The translations under genes were made by a program, and so were the position numbers. A stretch of 64,000 bases of DNA from Euclidia mi. Taxonomy: Eukaryota; Arthropoda; Insecta; Lepidoptera; Erebidae. The notes beneath the pieces are model-generated. The model saw only the letters and a list, made by a program, of their open reading frames with translations. It searched no databases and was not told the DNA's origin. This document shows positions 34,269-45,261 of this stretch, piece after piece. Each line of letters begins with the position of its first letter. Within the stretch, counting starts at the first letter, position 1. The stretch is taken from NCBI GenBank assembly GCA_944739405.2, contig OX123183.2, forward strand, positions 94,812,729 to 94,876,728, read 5' to 3'.

Positions 34269-35582
34269 TTATTTTGTCTCTATTTGCTTCATTATGCCAA
34301 CCTTCGTCTTGTAGGTATCATACAAAAAACGTCTAAAAGAAATTCCGTCGGGCCATAATTCACTATCTAGAAATAGTTGAAGTTTCGACTTAGGGACATA
34401 CAACTTATAGGAGTTGTACCTCTTTTCCGTTTTTCTATTAATTTTAAACAAAGTTACATCTTCCTGTGTTCTCTCCTTAATATAAGCAATAATATCATTC
34501 TCATTCGTAGTTTTACACACATTTGATATAAACAATGGCACCTTGATGATAGCTGCCTTAAATTTCCCTTCTGGACCTACGTGCGCTTTTCCCATCTTTC
34601 CATACGACAAGGGCTTCTTGTGCTTCTTATTTGCAACAACATTCCATTCATCCCCCGCTATTTCCTTACACTCGTTACTCGCCTTCAGTACGTCTGCCAT
34701 TGTCTTACGCACATTACTTTGTGAAGCAGGCGATATAGTAGTTGGAATGTTCGACTTAATGGGTTTAGAGCTCGCGGTAGGGGCACAGCATTGTTTATTT
34801 GTTCGGCTGTCGTCATCGGTGCCTTGTTGTTGTGAGTCACTACTGCGGTCAGATCGCTGCGCGAGCGAGACAGCCTCGCACCCAACAGCTGATTGTTTCG
34901 CATCGTTAACGGTCTCTGGAGTTGATAAAACATTTTTGTGACCACCCACATATTTTGGAAAATAGTCGCTAATTATCGACTGTGACCTAGATTTAGGGAT
35001 TTCATCGCCATTTTTTGAAATTGAATGCTGTTGTAAAGCCATGGGACCACTGTCAAAGTTTTGTATGTCTTCAACAAACGCGCCTCGCCTCCTATTCACA
35101 AAGTCGAAGTTATTGTGTACAATTGAGGCACTTTTTAGATTATCTAAATCTGTTCTTAACTCCAGGAGTTGAGACGCTGTCGCACAGTCGTTTTTTAAGG
35201 CTTTGATATCTGCTTGTAGCACGAGAATGTCTTTTAATAGTTTTGTCACGTCTATATGGTCAAACGTAACCGGAGGTAGTTTTTGTAGATCACGCGCAAC
35301 GAAAATGGGTACATTTTCGGGATCAGTGAGCTTAAGAAGACGTATAATATCCTCGATGTCCCGTGCACTTTTTCCTTTGCTTTTACGAATTATCCGTTTT
35401 GAATTTGGGATTGAATCAAAAAGCAATGTCTTCGCTGCCACAATTTCACTGTCTACAAAAGTATCACTGCATATCCGGACGAGGGAAATCTCGTCCATAA
35501 CATCCGCCTTGTTTTGTATGAAGGCTAATAGCTCGTTTATCACTATGTTACAATTTGCACATTTAACGATATCTAACGCCAT
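34269..35582 (-). CDS. LINE ORF1 RNA-binding protein, 437 aa
   Basis: ORF1 proteins of such LINEs bind the element RNA and act as chaperones. The ATG at 35582 (MALDIVKCANCN) is chosen; an upstream in-frame GTG at 35627 would add 15 residues but is less likely in a eukaryote. The N-terminus has a CxxC pair (residues 8 and 11) and a helical region to about 150 that may form coiled coil (LLKDILVLQADIKALKND). The middle is Ser/Gln/Asp-rich and probably disordered. The C-terminal 100 residues (VPLFISNVCKTTNENDIIAY, YNSYKLYVPKSKLQLF, LWPDGISFRRF) have the RRM-like pattern common to retroelement ORF1 proteins. It is uninterrupted. The domain calls are inferred from pattern. Confidence 0.85.
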   Translation of the reverse strand: MALDIVKCANCNIVINELLAFIQNKADVMDEISLVRICSDTFVDSEIVAAKTLLFDSIPNSKRIIRKSKGKSARDIEDIIRLLKLTDPENVPIFVARDLQKLPPVTFDHIDVTKLLKDILVLQADIKALKNDCATASQLLELRTDLDNLKSASIVHNNFDFVNRRRGAFVEDIQNFDSGPMALQQHSISKNGDEIPKSRSQSIISDYFPKYVGGHKNVLSTPETVNDAKQSAVGCEAVSLAQRSDRSSDSQQQGTDDDSRTNKQCCAPTASSKPIKSNIPTTISPASQSNVRKTMADVLKASNECKEIAGDEWNVVANKKHKKPLSYGKMGKAHVGPEGKFKAAIIKVPLFISNVCKTTNENDIIAYIKERTQEDVTLFKINRKTEKRYNSYKLYVPKSKLQLFLDSELWPDGISFRRFLYDTYKTKVGIMKQIETK

Positions 35583-35649
35583 TGCACCGACAATAAGTGC
35601 GAGTACGCTAGTAGTACGTACGCTCACATTCGCGCGCGAACGACGACTG

Positions 35650-36142
35650 ATTAATAATTGAAAAGTAAATATTTAGTCAAATTTTCTAGATTTTTAAGTT
35701 AGGAATGAATGGATATAATCTGAACGTATTTTTATTAGTATTAACCTATTTTATTTAGCACATAAGAGACTGTGATTATTAATAACAATAGGTACAGAAG
35801 TACCTTTAAATAACAAATTATAATAATTATGTAAAGGAAACTTCGTCATATATGTACTTGTGACTGATCTGTGATTTACTGTGCTCAAATTAATAAATAG
35901 AAAAATTATGATTGGAATGACTTGTTTCATTGACTGTAACTTTCCATACATTCAAAGTGGAGGCACTAGGCTACATGTTTTTTGCGGTAGTAATTTTCAT
36001 CGGTTAAGTAGACATAGCGGTAATAAGATAGACTTTTTAAACGACTCTACGAGGCGGGAATAAATGCGTGGAGTTTTCGTAGTAGACGTAGCGGCTACTC
36101 GACGTGGCGGGACTCGACATCAAGGAAACAAATCGTGATTAC
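35650..36142 (-). repeat. Right copy of the inverted repeat pair
   Basis: This is the reverse complement of the blocks at 27397-27552 plus 28885-29276, without the TIR element that splits the other copy. Its left border is the LINE insertion at 35649; a few bases of the repeat continue beyond the LINE at 31303-31318. Similarity is high but not perfect (for example GGTACAGAAGTACC is kept, and an insert TATGTACTTGTGAC is private). Confidence 0.8.
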
Positions 36143-38040
36143 AAATATTTAAAATAATAAATCAAACTTACTTTTTGTGCACTCTTGTAATGATATGTTA
36201 TTTTATTTCATATAAGTAATGCAGACATTAAATACCAGTTTTTAAGATAGAATACGTTCGCTCAGCGTTACATTCAGTAAAAGCATTTCATATACATGTT
36301 TTAATTTGAAAGCTATATTAATAGATTTTCCAAAAAAACATCTATTTTACAAAATGTAATATTCATCGAGGCCAATATTATTCGCATGCAATTTTTCATT
36401 TAAGTATAATTATGTCGCGTATCGTTCGCCACTGTGAATATACTCGTAGTACGAGTAAACTTGCATATTAAAATTATATAATACTAGTGTACCCTAGGTC
36501 CTTCCTGCTTGTCCTGCTCATCAAATTCAGTGTCACATCGACTGAATTGCCTCAAAACGCGTACAACCCTATTTTCAAAACATTCAAAAACCCATTGAAA
36601 TATACACACAAGACTTCGCGCACGAGTCCAGCTCTTTAGGAGGAGTTAAGTGAGAAAAACACGAATAATACATAATATTATATATTTAGATTCCCAGTAT
36701 ACCTAAATGAAAAGTATTATTAAAGACTGTTTTAGTATATGATAACTGATATCCCAGTTGTACTGGACAGATAGAAGTAAATACGTATACCGCTGCCAAG
36801 CTCGACCTCAATGTGACATTTTGTTCGTCAATTAATTTTTGATTAATTCTTAATGAAAACTTGTAAATTTTCTTCAGACTATCGAAATATTTGGTTAGTA
36901 CTTTTACATTTTTTATAAAAAATTTGGTTAAAATAATTTTTCTCTCAGGACCGTGCTTTATTTTGTGAACTAAATTAAAAAAGTTTGCCTAAGAGGGGTG
37001 GGCATCTGGTATTTTTATTTATCGCCGTAGTTCGAATTGATCTTGACCCTGGATTGACCTTTAAATTCCATTAAGAGGTTAGCGAATGTTAGCAGAGCTA
37101 ATTTATAATTATTTTGCAACCAAAATTAGCTACGAACCACGTGTTGGGAAATTTAATTATTTCTAGCTTTATAAAGGATGTGATTGTATTGCCGACCTGT
37201 ACAAGGTCTCGTATATTTTTTGTTGAACTAAATAATATAATAAAAATACTACGATAATTATGTTGGTCGTCACCACAGAACAGAAGTCATCATACTTATA
37301 CACAAGCTATTATTCTGCAATGAAATTAGTACATACGTAGTTATAAAGATAGAAGATGGAAAACCAACAGTGAGAGTCAATGCAACGGAATCCGATAAGG
37401 CGCAATGCTAAGCCCTGTGTAATTATTTTCAATAGGAATAAAAAAATAATTAAAGGTCATCATAAATATCGCATGAAATACCATTTAAATACATTGTGTA
37501 GATATAATAGATGCTTTCTTAGTATTCGTAGAGATGCTTTCTTAGTATTCGTAGCTAAAACGCGGCTTATTATTAATTTAAAAAATAAAAACGAAACAAA
37601 ATACTTGTCGGCGCTACACACAAAACATACTTAACCCTTCGACACCTTTTATTCAAAATAGTACATGTTTCACAACATAACCCTCCTTTACACGCACTGA
37701 GGAAATTAAATATTTTTCTTAACATGTGTCATCAAAATTACTCTCACCTGGATTACTACGTTATTAATCTAGTGGATCGAATATGAAAACAAATCCTATT
37801 CTTTTAAAGAACTTTCAAGTGCTAGCGTACCGTTCCAATTATTGATATTCGTCTCGCCTTCGAAAAGTTTCCTTCAGTCGTAAAAATATCTATATATGAC
37901 ATACATTTGTATGGATGGTACGTCCTGTACAAAAAATGTATAGTTTCTAGATTTACACCTGTAATTATTGTCTTAGTCTTCGAAAAAAAAGTAAGGTTAC
38001 ACCTCAAGTGAGGTCAGCGAGGAGTAGCCTATGTTTTTTT
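36143..38040. other. AT-rich spacer; one short tandem duplication
   Basis: A stretch of about 22-23 bp (ATGCTTTCTTAGTATTCGTAG) is duplicated in tandem around 37511-37555. The 84-residue frame across it (37380-37634) has no family signal. Nothing else is supported. Confidence 0.45.
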
Positions 38041-38049
38041 AATTTATTT

Positions 38050-38105
38050 TTTATAGACTCACGCCTGTATCCCCGAAGGGGCAGAGGTATATTACACCCG
38101 CATGT
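38050..38105 (-). mobile_element. 5'-truncated SINE/LINE tail
   Basis: On the minus strand the piece reads GGGTGTAATATACCTCTGCC, CCTTCGGGGATACAGGCGTG and AGTCTATAAAAAATAAA, matching the tail and last part of the SINE at 8257-8515. No duplication was found. Confidence 0.65.
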
Positions 38106-38814
38106 ACTGTTATAAAATTGTAAAATGCGTATAAAACGTCAGTTGAATACTAACGGAAGCATAATTTTGACATTGACATACATGATGACAAACAGACAAA
38201 AATGATGCTGTGATGCGGAAACCTAAAATAGACAATCCATCGCATTTTTAACACAGAGAAAAAAAATATTTTTTAAGCTAAAATTCCTGTAAATCCCACT
38301 GTCATTAATTTTCACGAAAAAAATGTTCTGTTTTTGGTCTGTGAATATTGACAAAAGCGTCAGTGGCAGTAGATTTATAGTGAATTGTATGGATGTAGGT
38401 TTTGTATGGCTGCGATGCAACGAAGCGTCTCACTGCACTTAGTTGCACACGGGGCGGGTCAAAACGACATAACTCATAATTGCCGACTTTTGACTTCGCA
38501 ACCGTATTTAACAGGTTTTAATTGAAATCTTTTTGCAACGGTTTATCTATTTAGTTTGGCGAGTCAATAAACAGATTTGAATTAGATATAAAACAATCTT
38601 TACAGTTTATAACGAAGCTCTCTAAAAGTAAATGTAAAGAAATCTATTTTAAAATTTTATTCGTAAAAAATTAATGCATTGATTTTATAATAGTAAATTA
38701 GGAAAAGATTGTAAGTTGTAGTGAGATATTATATAAATAGATACTGTGTACACGATGATACTACACCTGGGAGTTAGGTTATAGAACATTAATTAATAAA
38801 AAGAAAGATTTGTA
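38106..38814. other. AT-rich spacer, nothing recognised
   Basis: No gene or repeat border is supported here. Confidence 0.45.
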
Positions 38815-39166
38815 ATAATAATAATAATCTTTATTGTACACCAAATTTAAATTTGACATAGGAATTACAACATATAAGTATATATTGCACAAACGGCAGC
38901 CTTATCGCTAAAAAGCAATCTCTTACAGGCAACCCATAAGGAAAAGAGAAGTAAGGAGCCAGACATAGGGCAGTTTTGGCGTAGTAATGAAATTATACCA
39001 AACAAAATACGAATACACACTATAGTATACAAATACACTAATATATATACTATAATATATATACATACATACATACAAACAATAATATAATAAATTAAGT
39101 AATGGGAGTAGACAATAGTAAAAAAAGGAGAGAAAGAAAGTGTGAGTTTGACAATATTATTGAAAG

Positions 39167-42100
39167 TTAAAGAGTTAAGTAGTGGTTTTTCACTAAGTTT
39201 TTGAAAGATGTGATATTTTGAGCCAGTTTGATGGATACAGGCAATGCATTCCACAACCGTGCCGCTTGTACAGTAAAGGATTTATCGTAAAAAGTAGTGG
39301 AATGCATTGGAATTTCCAATCTCAAATTTACCGATGACCTAAGACCCGATCTTGAATGAGAGTCACTAAGGAACTTGAAACGTTCTTTCAAATAAGATGG
39401 AGTAGAAGGATTGAAAAGAATATTATAGAGTAAGGAAAGAATGTGAGTATTCCGCCGAAGGCGAATTGGCAGCCACTTGAGCTTATTGCGGAAATTAGAA
39501 ACGTGATCATATTTACGTAATCCAAATATGAACCTAATACAGAAGTTTTGAAGACGCTCAAGCTTATCAAGTTGCTCCTCAGTGAGATCTAGATAGCTGA
39601 CATCGGCATAGTCAAGGATAGGTAATAGAAGAGAGTTTGCAAGTGCAATCTTAGTGGCAATCGGCAGAAAGTTCCGCAGTTTTCGCAAAGTCCCCGCCGC
39701 AGCAAACAACTTGCGACTAACTTCAGTGATTTGTGGTCCCCAAGATAGAGTTTTGTCAATATAAACACCTAAGTCCTTCACACAGTCACTTATAGGTATT
39801 GGGATACCACCAAAAGTAATTTGGGGTAGCAGATTCCAGTCGATGCGAGAGATCATCCTGGGACTACCAACAACGATAATCTGTGTTTTCACAGGGTTGA
39901 TCTGCAAACCAAATCTCAGGCTCCAAGCAGATATCCGTTCTAAATCAGAGTTCATGATGCGAAATGCTTCAAACAGCTCATGCGCCGGTGCCTGTGTGTA
40001 AATTTGAAGATCATCTGCATAAAGGTGGTAGGATGACTGAAGTTGATAGGAGATGGAATTTATGAAAATTGAGAAGAGTAATGGAGAGAGAATGCCACCC
40101 TGTGGAACGCCGGCTGTCGTATTACACCACGAAGAGAAAGAATCTTCGACCCGTATACGCTGCCGACGACCAAACAGGTAACTATGAAACCAATCAATCA
40201 CTGGTGGAGATATGTTAATAAAGCGTAATATACCGAGTAGAGTGTGGAAATCAACGGTATTAAAGGCGTTACTAAAGTCCAGTAAACAAAGTACCGTTAA
40301 ATTGCCTTTCTCCATACCGAACCTAATGTCGTCGGTAATGTTGGTCAGTGCCGTAACGGTGCTGTGACCAGGACGGAATCCGGATTGTAGAGGATTGAAT
40401 AGGAGGTTTTTGTTAAGGAAAGTAGTGAGTTGGACATGGACTAGGCGCTCGAGCACTTTAGAAAGGAAAGGTAACACGGAAATAGGACGATAATCAGAAT
40501 AGGAAGTAGGTTTCGATTTTTTGGGCAAAGGAATAATTTGGGCATCTTTCCAAGCAGTTGGAAATGCGCCCCAGGATAAGGAATAATTAAGTATATGACA
40601 AAGGATGGGAAGGATTTCATCTAAGATAGGAAGAATCATCTTACAACTGACGCAATCATTACCGACAGCATTGGAAGAAATCGATAATACGCACCTTTTA
40701 ACATCACACTCAGAAACTTGATTAAAGACGAAATGTGGATAATTTGGAGTTGGAAGCGTGGAAAGATCGTGTAAAGTCTTAGCTTTAGTAGTCGCATCAA
40801 ATTGCGACGAAGAAGTGAAATGCTGATTTAGTAAATCGATGTCAATATTATTGGAACTGTGGTCATGTGTTGACTTTCCAACTCCCAGTGATCTTAGAAA
40901 TTTCCAGACTTTAGCTGGGTCTTCGTTCTCAACAGATTTATGGATGTGTTGGCGTTGTGCTTTCCTACACACCTTGCTGCAGTGATTTCTAATCGCAATA
41001 TAGCTTTCCCAATTGCGAGAAGTCGGTCGACATTTATATTTGGTTTTAGCCATTGCTTTCTTTGATAGCAGATGTTTTATTTCTTCAGTTAGCCACGGCG
41101 AAGGCAAGTGCTTGACTCTTATTGCACGGACAGGAGCATGTATATCGAATAGTCGAATAATTGCACTATTGAGTTTTTCAACTTTTTCGTCGATGGATTC
41201 AGCGCTTTCCACAGATTCCCAGTTAATGTTGCGAGCGTCACTACGGAGACTCTCCACATTCATGCCACCAAAATTACGTTGCAGAAGAATTTTAGTGTTA
41301 GGCTTAGGAGGACGAAGTTTATACGAGAGAAAAATTAAGTCGTGGTAGGAGAATGCATCAGCTGAAAATTGACCATGCTTGACGACAAGAGAAGGTGAAG
41401 AAACAAAGATAAGATCAAGAAGAGAAGGAGTTGAATTCGGAAAGTTATGTGTAGCATTTAGAGGAAGAATAGTCAGGTTATAGGATTCCACTATTCTACA
41501 TAAGGAAGAAGAGCGAGAATCATGCTTTAACAGACAAGTGTTAAAATCGTCCATGATTATTGTGTGAGTGTAAGAAGTTGATAGAATTTCTAAAATACGC
41601 TCGAACGATGAAAAATAATTTATATGGCAGTTAGGCGAGTAATAGACACCAAGCAGAACCTTCGTATGAGCGAGACTTAATTCTAAAAAGAGATGCTCAC
41701 CTGCATTAAGCGGAGGTGGCTGTGATGACATATCAATAACACTGTAAGGAATGTGATTACGGAGATAAATGGCAACACCGCCACCACCGCCAACAGTACG
41801 GTCATTTCTTACTAAACGGAAATCAGGTAAAGTGTAAGAAACAGAAGCGAGACATGGTTTCAGTCATGATTCAGAAATAAGAATAGCATGGATATTTTTA
41901 CAGTCGAAAGTAGTCAGCATATCCTGGAAGTGGGCAGGAATACTCTGGGCGTTGATGTGAACGACATTCAAGTTATGGGGTACATCGGCAAACTCTGATT
42001 GAAGTATTTCAGGTAGAGGAGGAATGCTTACAAAACTATCATTATGACTACTAACAGAGTGGAAACTGTCACTATCACTACTAAAATAGTCATGTAACAT
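39167..42100 (-). pseudogene. LINE ORF2 with a single in-frame stop (codon 79)
   Basis: From ATG 42100 the frame is open for 977 codons except a TGA at 41866-41864, where the related copy at 18667-21745 has a Trp codon; a single G-to-A change explains it. The endonuclease covers about residues 45-260 and the RT about 515-770, with YSDYRPISVLPFLSKVLERL, QSGFRPGHSTVTAL, LLDFSNAFNTVD (607-616), GVPQGGILSPLLFSIFINSI and YHLYADDLQIY (YADD 694-697). The C-terminus ends LWNALPVSIKLAQ. The usual GDFN of the endonuclease loop reads DDFN (Gly to Asp at 184), a second likely damaging change. The upstream start, not the internal Met at 41731, is favoured by the aligned copy. Confidence 0.9.
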
Positions 42101-42647
42101 AATAAAATAAAATATAATACAAATAATTAATATAAAAATAAATAAATTAATATAATATAAAAATAATATATATCTTATATTGAAGAAAAAAAAAATATAT
42201 GTATATATAAATATATGTATAGTATAGTCGTTAACTCCACCCGCCAGTTACGTGTTACATAAATAAACAATGAAGTATCTCTCGAGTAACAAAAACGGAA
42301 CAAACAGATATCTGAACATATCAAGATGCAAATAAGTGAAAATATATAAAAAAAATAAAAATAAAAGACAGTTGGAAGAACTAGACCAGGTGAATTAAAA
42401 TTTCGGTACTCCGTAAAAAAGATAAGCAAGTATTAAAAGCCTGAGTTTCAAATAGTTAGAAATCTATGGTATGACAGCTGTCAGATGAGAAGTGTTAAAA
42501 GTAATAATATTATGTCAACAGTGAAAAAGTGAGATTTATAAAATAAGGTATAGCTTCGAAAATATAATAAGAAAGAAGGTAGTAAATAAGTAAAACGAAA
42601 AGTAATTCACCCGGTCATGTAAACAAACACGAAAGAACATAAAAACC

Positions 42648-43346
42648 CTATTTTTTCGGTGCTGGAGCTCGTTTGGTTTTCGTTGCGGTCGCCTTCGTCG
42701 CAGGTTTCTCCGGGTCCAAGCCCTTGATCTTGTCGAGATCTCCCGTGGATGAAATCCGATGTCGATGACCATTGGCGTCTATAACGAACACGGAGCCCTC
42801 CCTGGTCCAGCACTTCGCGACACCAAACTTCTCTCGCGCTGCCATGAAAATTGCATGTCGCGATCGAGTCAGAAATTCGGACAGCGTAAGACCCGCTCCT
42901 TTTAACTTGGTTTTAGAAAACCAAATGGTGTCCCGTACCGCAACGCTATGGAGCTTAATGAGGATGGGTCTGGGCTTCTTACCGGATAGCTGCCGCCCCA
43001 TTCTATGGCATCGTTTGATGTCTGACGCTGTGAAAGAGTCCAACTTGAGATCCTGTTTGATGACTTGTGTGACCACTTGAGCTGTCTCTTCGTTCTTCCC
43101 CTCCTCAACACCGTGCAGCAGGATCATTTTACGGCGGCTGCGCATCTCCATACTGTCCACTTGGCGGGCGACAGACTCTAACTGCTGGGAAAAGGACTTC
43201 AACGATTGCAGAATGAAGTCTTTGAATGCCGCAAATTCCTCTGCCAAGCTGCTGGAACTAGAAGGCTTCTTATTGAGATCTGCTTCAAATTTGGCCATTC
43301 GCTCCTCAAAATACTGCTGCATGTTGATTATTGAGGTCTCCATCAT
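42648..43346 (-). CDS. LINE ORF1, 232 aa, coiled coil plus RRM-like domain
   Basis: The first 75 residues (MMETSIINMQQYFEERMAKF, then FILQSLKSFSQQLESVARQV) look like a coiled coil that would trimerise the protein. Residues about 78-190 (RRKMILLHGVEEGKNEE, DIKRCHRMGR, KPRPILIKLHS, RDTIWFSKTKLKGAGLTLSE) follow the RRM-plus-C-terminal-domain plan of L1-type ORF1 proteins. The tail is Lys/Ala/Thr-rich (KPATKATATKTKRAPAPKK) and probably binds nucleic acid. The frame is open. A homologous tail is found at 21620-21745. It probably acts as the RNA chaperone of this LINE family. Confidence 0.85.
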   Translation of the reverse strand: MMETSIINMQQYFEERMAKFEADLNKKPSSSSSLAEEFAAFKDFILQSLKSFSQQLESVARQVDSMEMRSRRKMILLHGVEEGKNEETAQVVTQVIKQDLKLDSFTASDIKRCHRMGRQLSGKKPRPILIKLHSVAVRDTIWFSKTKLKGAGLTLSEFLTRSRHAIFMAAREKFGVAKCWTREGSVFVIDANGHRHRISSTGDLDKIKGLDPEKPATKATATKTKRAPAPKK

Positions 43347-43544
43347 AAAGGTGCAGTGCTAGTGAATGTGTTGTGCTACTCTTGTTGTTGTAAAGTGGAG
43401 ATAACACTTGACTGGCGGGTATTAGATATTACCTATACTTATTAAACATTTAAATTATATTTTATATACTTAGTTTTTATTTAAAAACTTTTATAACAGC
43501 TGATTCTAAAACAGGTGTTTTTTAACTACCCACCAAGAATAAAA

Positions 43545-43548
<4 letters not shown>

Positions 43549-43633
<85 letters not shown>
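43549..43633. repeat. (TA)n microsatellite, about 42 units
   Basis: An uninterrupted alternating TA tract follows an A run and lies just beyond the 5' end of the LINE. Such tracts are length-unstable, and the count in this assembly may not be exact. Confidence 0.95.
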
Positions 43634-43637
<4 letters not shown>

Positions 43638-43814
43638 TAAATCAGTATAAACTGTCCCAATGCGAGGATCAGGCTTGTTCTCACTATAAGAAGAGTTAGG
43701 CCATGTCCGCCTCACTGACCAAGTGTGAGTTTTCAGACTTCACAGGTTTTTCTAAAACATTATGAAGTACTCTCAGATACGCAGGTTTCTTCCTGATCTT
43801 CCTACGTCTGACAG

Positions 43815-44030
43815 GACTGTACGGTTGGTGTAAGCGGCCGCCTCGTCGCTTGACACTGCGCCGAGAGTTGTGTGTTCGATTCCCACACGAGACAATGCTT
43901 TGTGTGATCCACAAATTGTTGTTCCGAGTCTGGGTGTTCATTGTGTCTGTTGGTTGCATGGTTTTAAAGTCCCCCGCGACATAGGATTTATTCCTAGTGC
44001 GGGAGTTATCTCTTTAAAAAAAGAAAAAAA
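43815..44030 (+). mobile_element. tRNA-derived SINE
   Basis: The A-box-like TTGGTGTAAGCGG and B box GTGTTCGATTCCCAC are 45-50 bp apart, as in tRNA genes. The body has TGATCCACAAATTGTTGTTC and GAGTCTGGGTGTTC, and the end has a small hairpin region CCGCGACATAGGATTTATTC followed by an A-rich tail. It resembles the relics at 57825-58060 and 13800-14050. A duplication was not found. Confidence 0.7.
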
Positions 44031-44880
44031 ATATGAATTGTATTTAATTCACCGTCAAAATATAGGTATGCGTAGCAGTTCGTAAGTCTTTCCATTAGGC
44101 TATCGCTGCATTACTAGATTCATAATTAATTATGTTTATTCAATTCATATGACAAACCAATTCTCTTAATGTGCCAATATTTTCGTTTAGTTACATTACG
44201 TAGAACATATCAAACTATAAAAAATAACACTTTTCTTTAATAATGTTTTTGGCTAAAATGAAAACGTATGATAAGCACCGAAAACGTCTTTCGTACAAAT
44301 ACTAGTCACCGTTAGTATAAAAATATTTTTCTAATCTGTTTTCTAAGAAAACAGAAAAAGGTATCAACAGTTCCGCAAACTGTCGATACCGTAGATGAGA
44401 ACATATTTTCTAGGTAAGTTTAATGGAACAAAAATAGGACTCATACAGTTCACAGTTTTTCTTTATCTATGTATTTTTTTTTAAATTGTTTTTCGAGTTT
44501 GAATATTCAAAATCCACCATTCATTTTACCATAGTCGTATAATCCAGTTATTCTTCGTGCGGCAAAACTATAAATTCGAGTTTACGGCTTAATGAGTTCA
44601 CCAAGATTCAGATGGTATTTGGCATTATCTACGAATACTATATTGTCCTCCAGACCCTAACATGTAAACAATAATAATCACGGTCAGATGACGATATACA
44701 TAGTTACCTATATTATTTTAATCACTCCTGTGATTTACGCTTAATTTACTCTTATTCTTTAAAAATTTTAAAGTTGGTGTTGTTTAATTTTAAAATTGGT
44801 TAAGCTTTAGGTCTCAATCGCGTTATTATCGTAACATAAAAATATTCTTATTTTCCAAGTGGGCATATTTTATATTTATA
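44031..44880. other. AT-rich spacer with two adjacent hairpins
   Basis: TCTGTTTTCT-A-AGAAAACAGA (44335-44355) is a perfect 10-bp-arm palindrome, and 4 bp later GGTATCAACAGTT/CCGC/AAACTGTCGATACC (44360-44390) forms a second stem with one mismatch. Nothing else is seen. Confidence 0.5.
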
Positions 44881-45261
44881 CTAGCTTTTGCCCGCGGCTT
44901 CGCTCGCGTAAATTCGGGGTTCTCTAGTTATAGTAGGTATATCATCTATGTTCGGGGTAACACAAATCTACTTTATTGGGCGGATTCTTCTATAATTATT
45001 GTCGTTTTAACTGTTTAAGAAATATAACTGCAAAAAGTATTTACACATACAAACTACTTAGTACTAAGAGTACTCAAAATGTTATCCGGTATCAGTGACG
45101 TTTCGCTAGAGTGGCCAATATGGCGACTGCGATTTGTCTGTCAGAACCTTCCTTGGGGACCGTAGGGGTGCACTAAGACGGGATTTCGCGAAATTCCCAC
45201 GGGATCGACCAAAACGGGTAAATTTTAAAAAATTGCAGGCGTAGCTGCTGGCGTCCTCTAG
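44881..45261. mobile_element. Compound of two Helitron-like ends, opposite strands
   Basis: The left edge is a minus-strand 3' end (reverse complement TTTACGCGAGCGAAGCCGCGG then GCAAAAGCTAG, followed by T). The right edge is a plus-strand 3' end, GCTGGCGTCCTCTAG|T, preceded by TTGGGGACCGTAGGGGTGCA as in the element at 25194-25371. Two partial copies in tail-to-tail order are the simplest reading. Confidence 0.5.

Larger units (their letters stand above)
31312..35656 (-). mobile_element. Full-length two-ORF LINE with 7-bp TSD
   Basis: The element (31319-35649, 4331 bp) runs on the minus strand: 67-bp 5' UTR, ORF1 (35582-34269), 3-bp gap, ORF2 (34265-31446) and a 127-bp 3' UTR with AATAAAG and a (TTTTA)n tail. 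The duplication ATTAATA (31312-31318, 35650-35656) borders it. The related repeat at about 29262-29268 has the same site uninterrupted, which confirms the borders. Both frames are open. The clade is CR1-group (Daphne/Crack-like by protein style), uncertain beyond that. It is the best candidate here for a recently mobile element. Confidence 0.9.
38815..43400 (-). mobile_element. Near-intact CR1-group LINE
   Basis: On the minus strand it consists of ORF1 (43346-42648), a 547-bp spacer, ORF2 (42100-39167, one stop) and a 3' UTR with GGGTTGCCTGTAAGAGATTG, GATAAGGCTGCCGTTTGTGC and TGTACAATAAAGATTATTAT ending in (ATT)n. The copies at 18667-21745 and 9785-10372 share the gene order and tail. The 5' end is not defined; 43400 is a guess from where ORF1 leader-like sequence ends. 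No duplication was identified. Confidence 0.85.

Noticed and set aside
34543..35661. Plus-strand open frames of 132 and 152 residues
   Set aside because: They are antisense to LINE ORF1 on the minus strand.
41013..41348. Plus-strand 111-residue open frame
   Set aside because: It is antisense to the LINE ORF2 linker region.
45150..45261. LTR of a retrotransposon
   Set aside because: No second copy with TG...CA ends was found; the CTAG|T end and the shared body with 25194-25371 fit a Helitron better.
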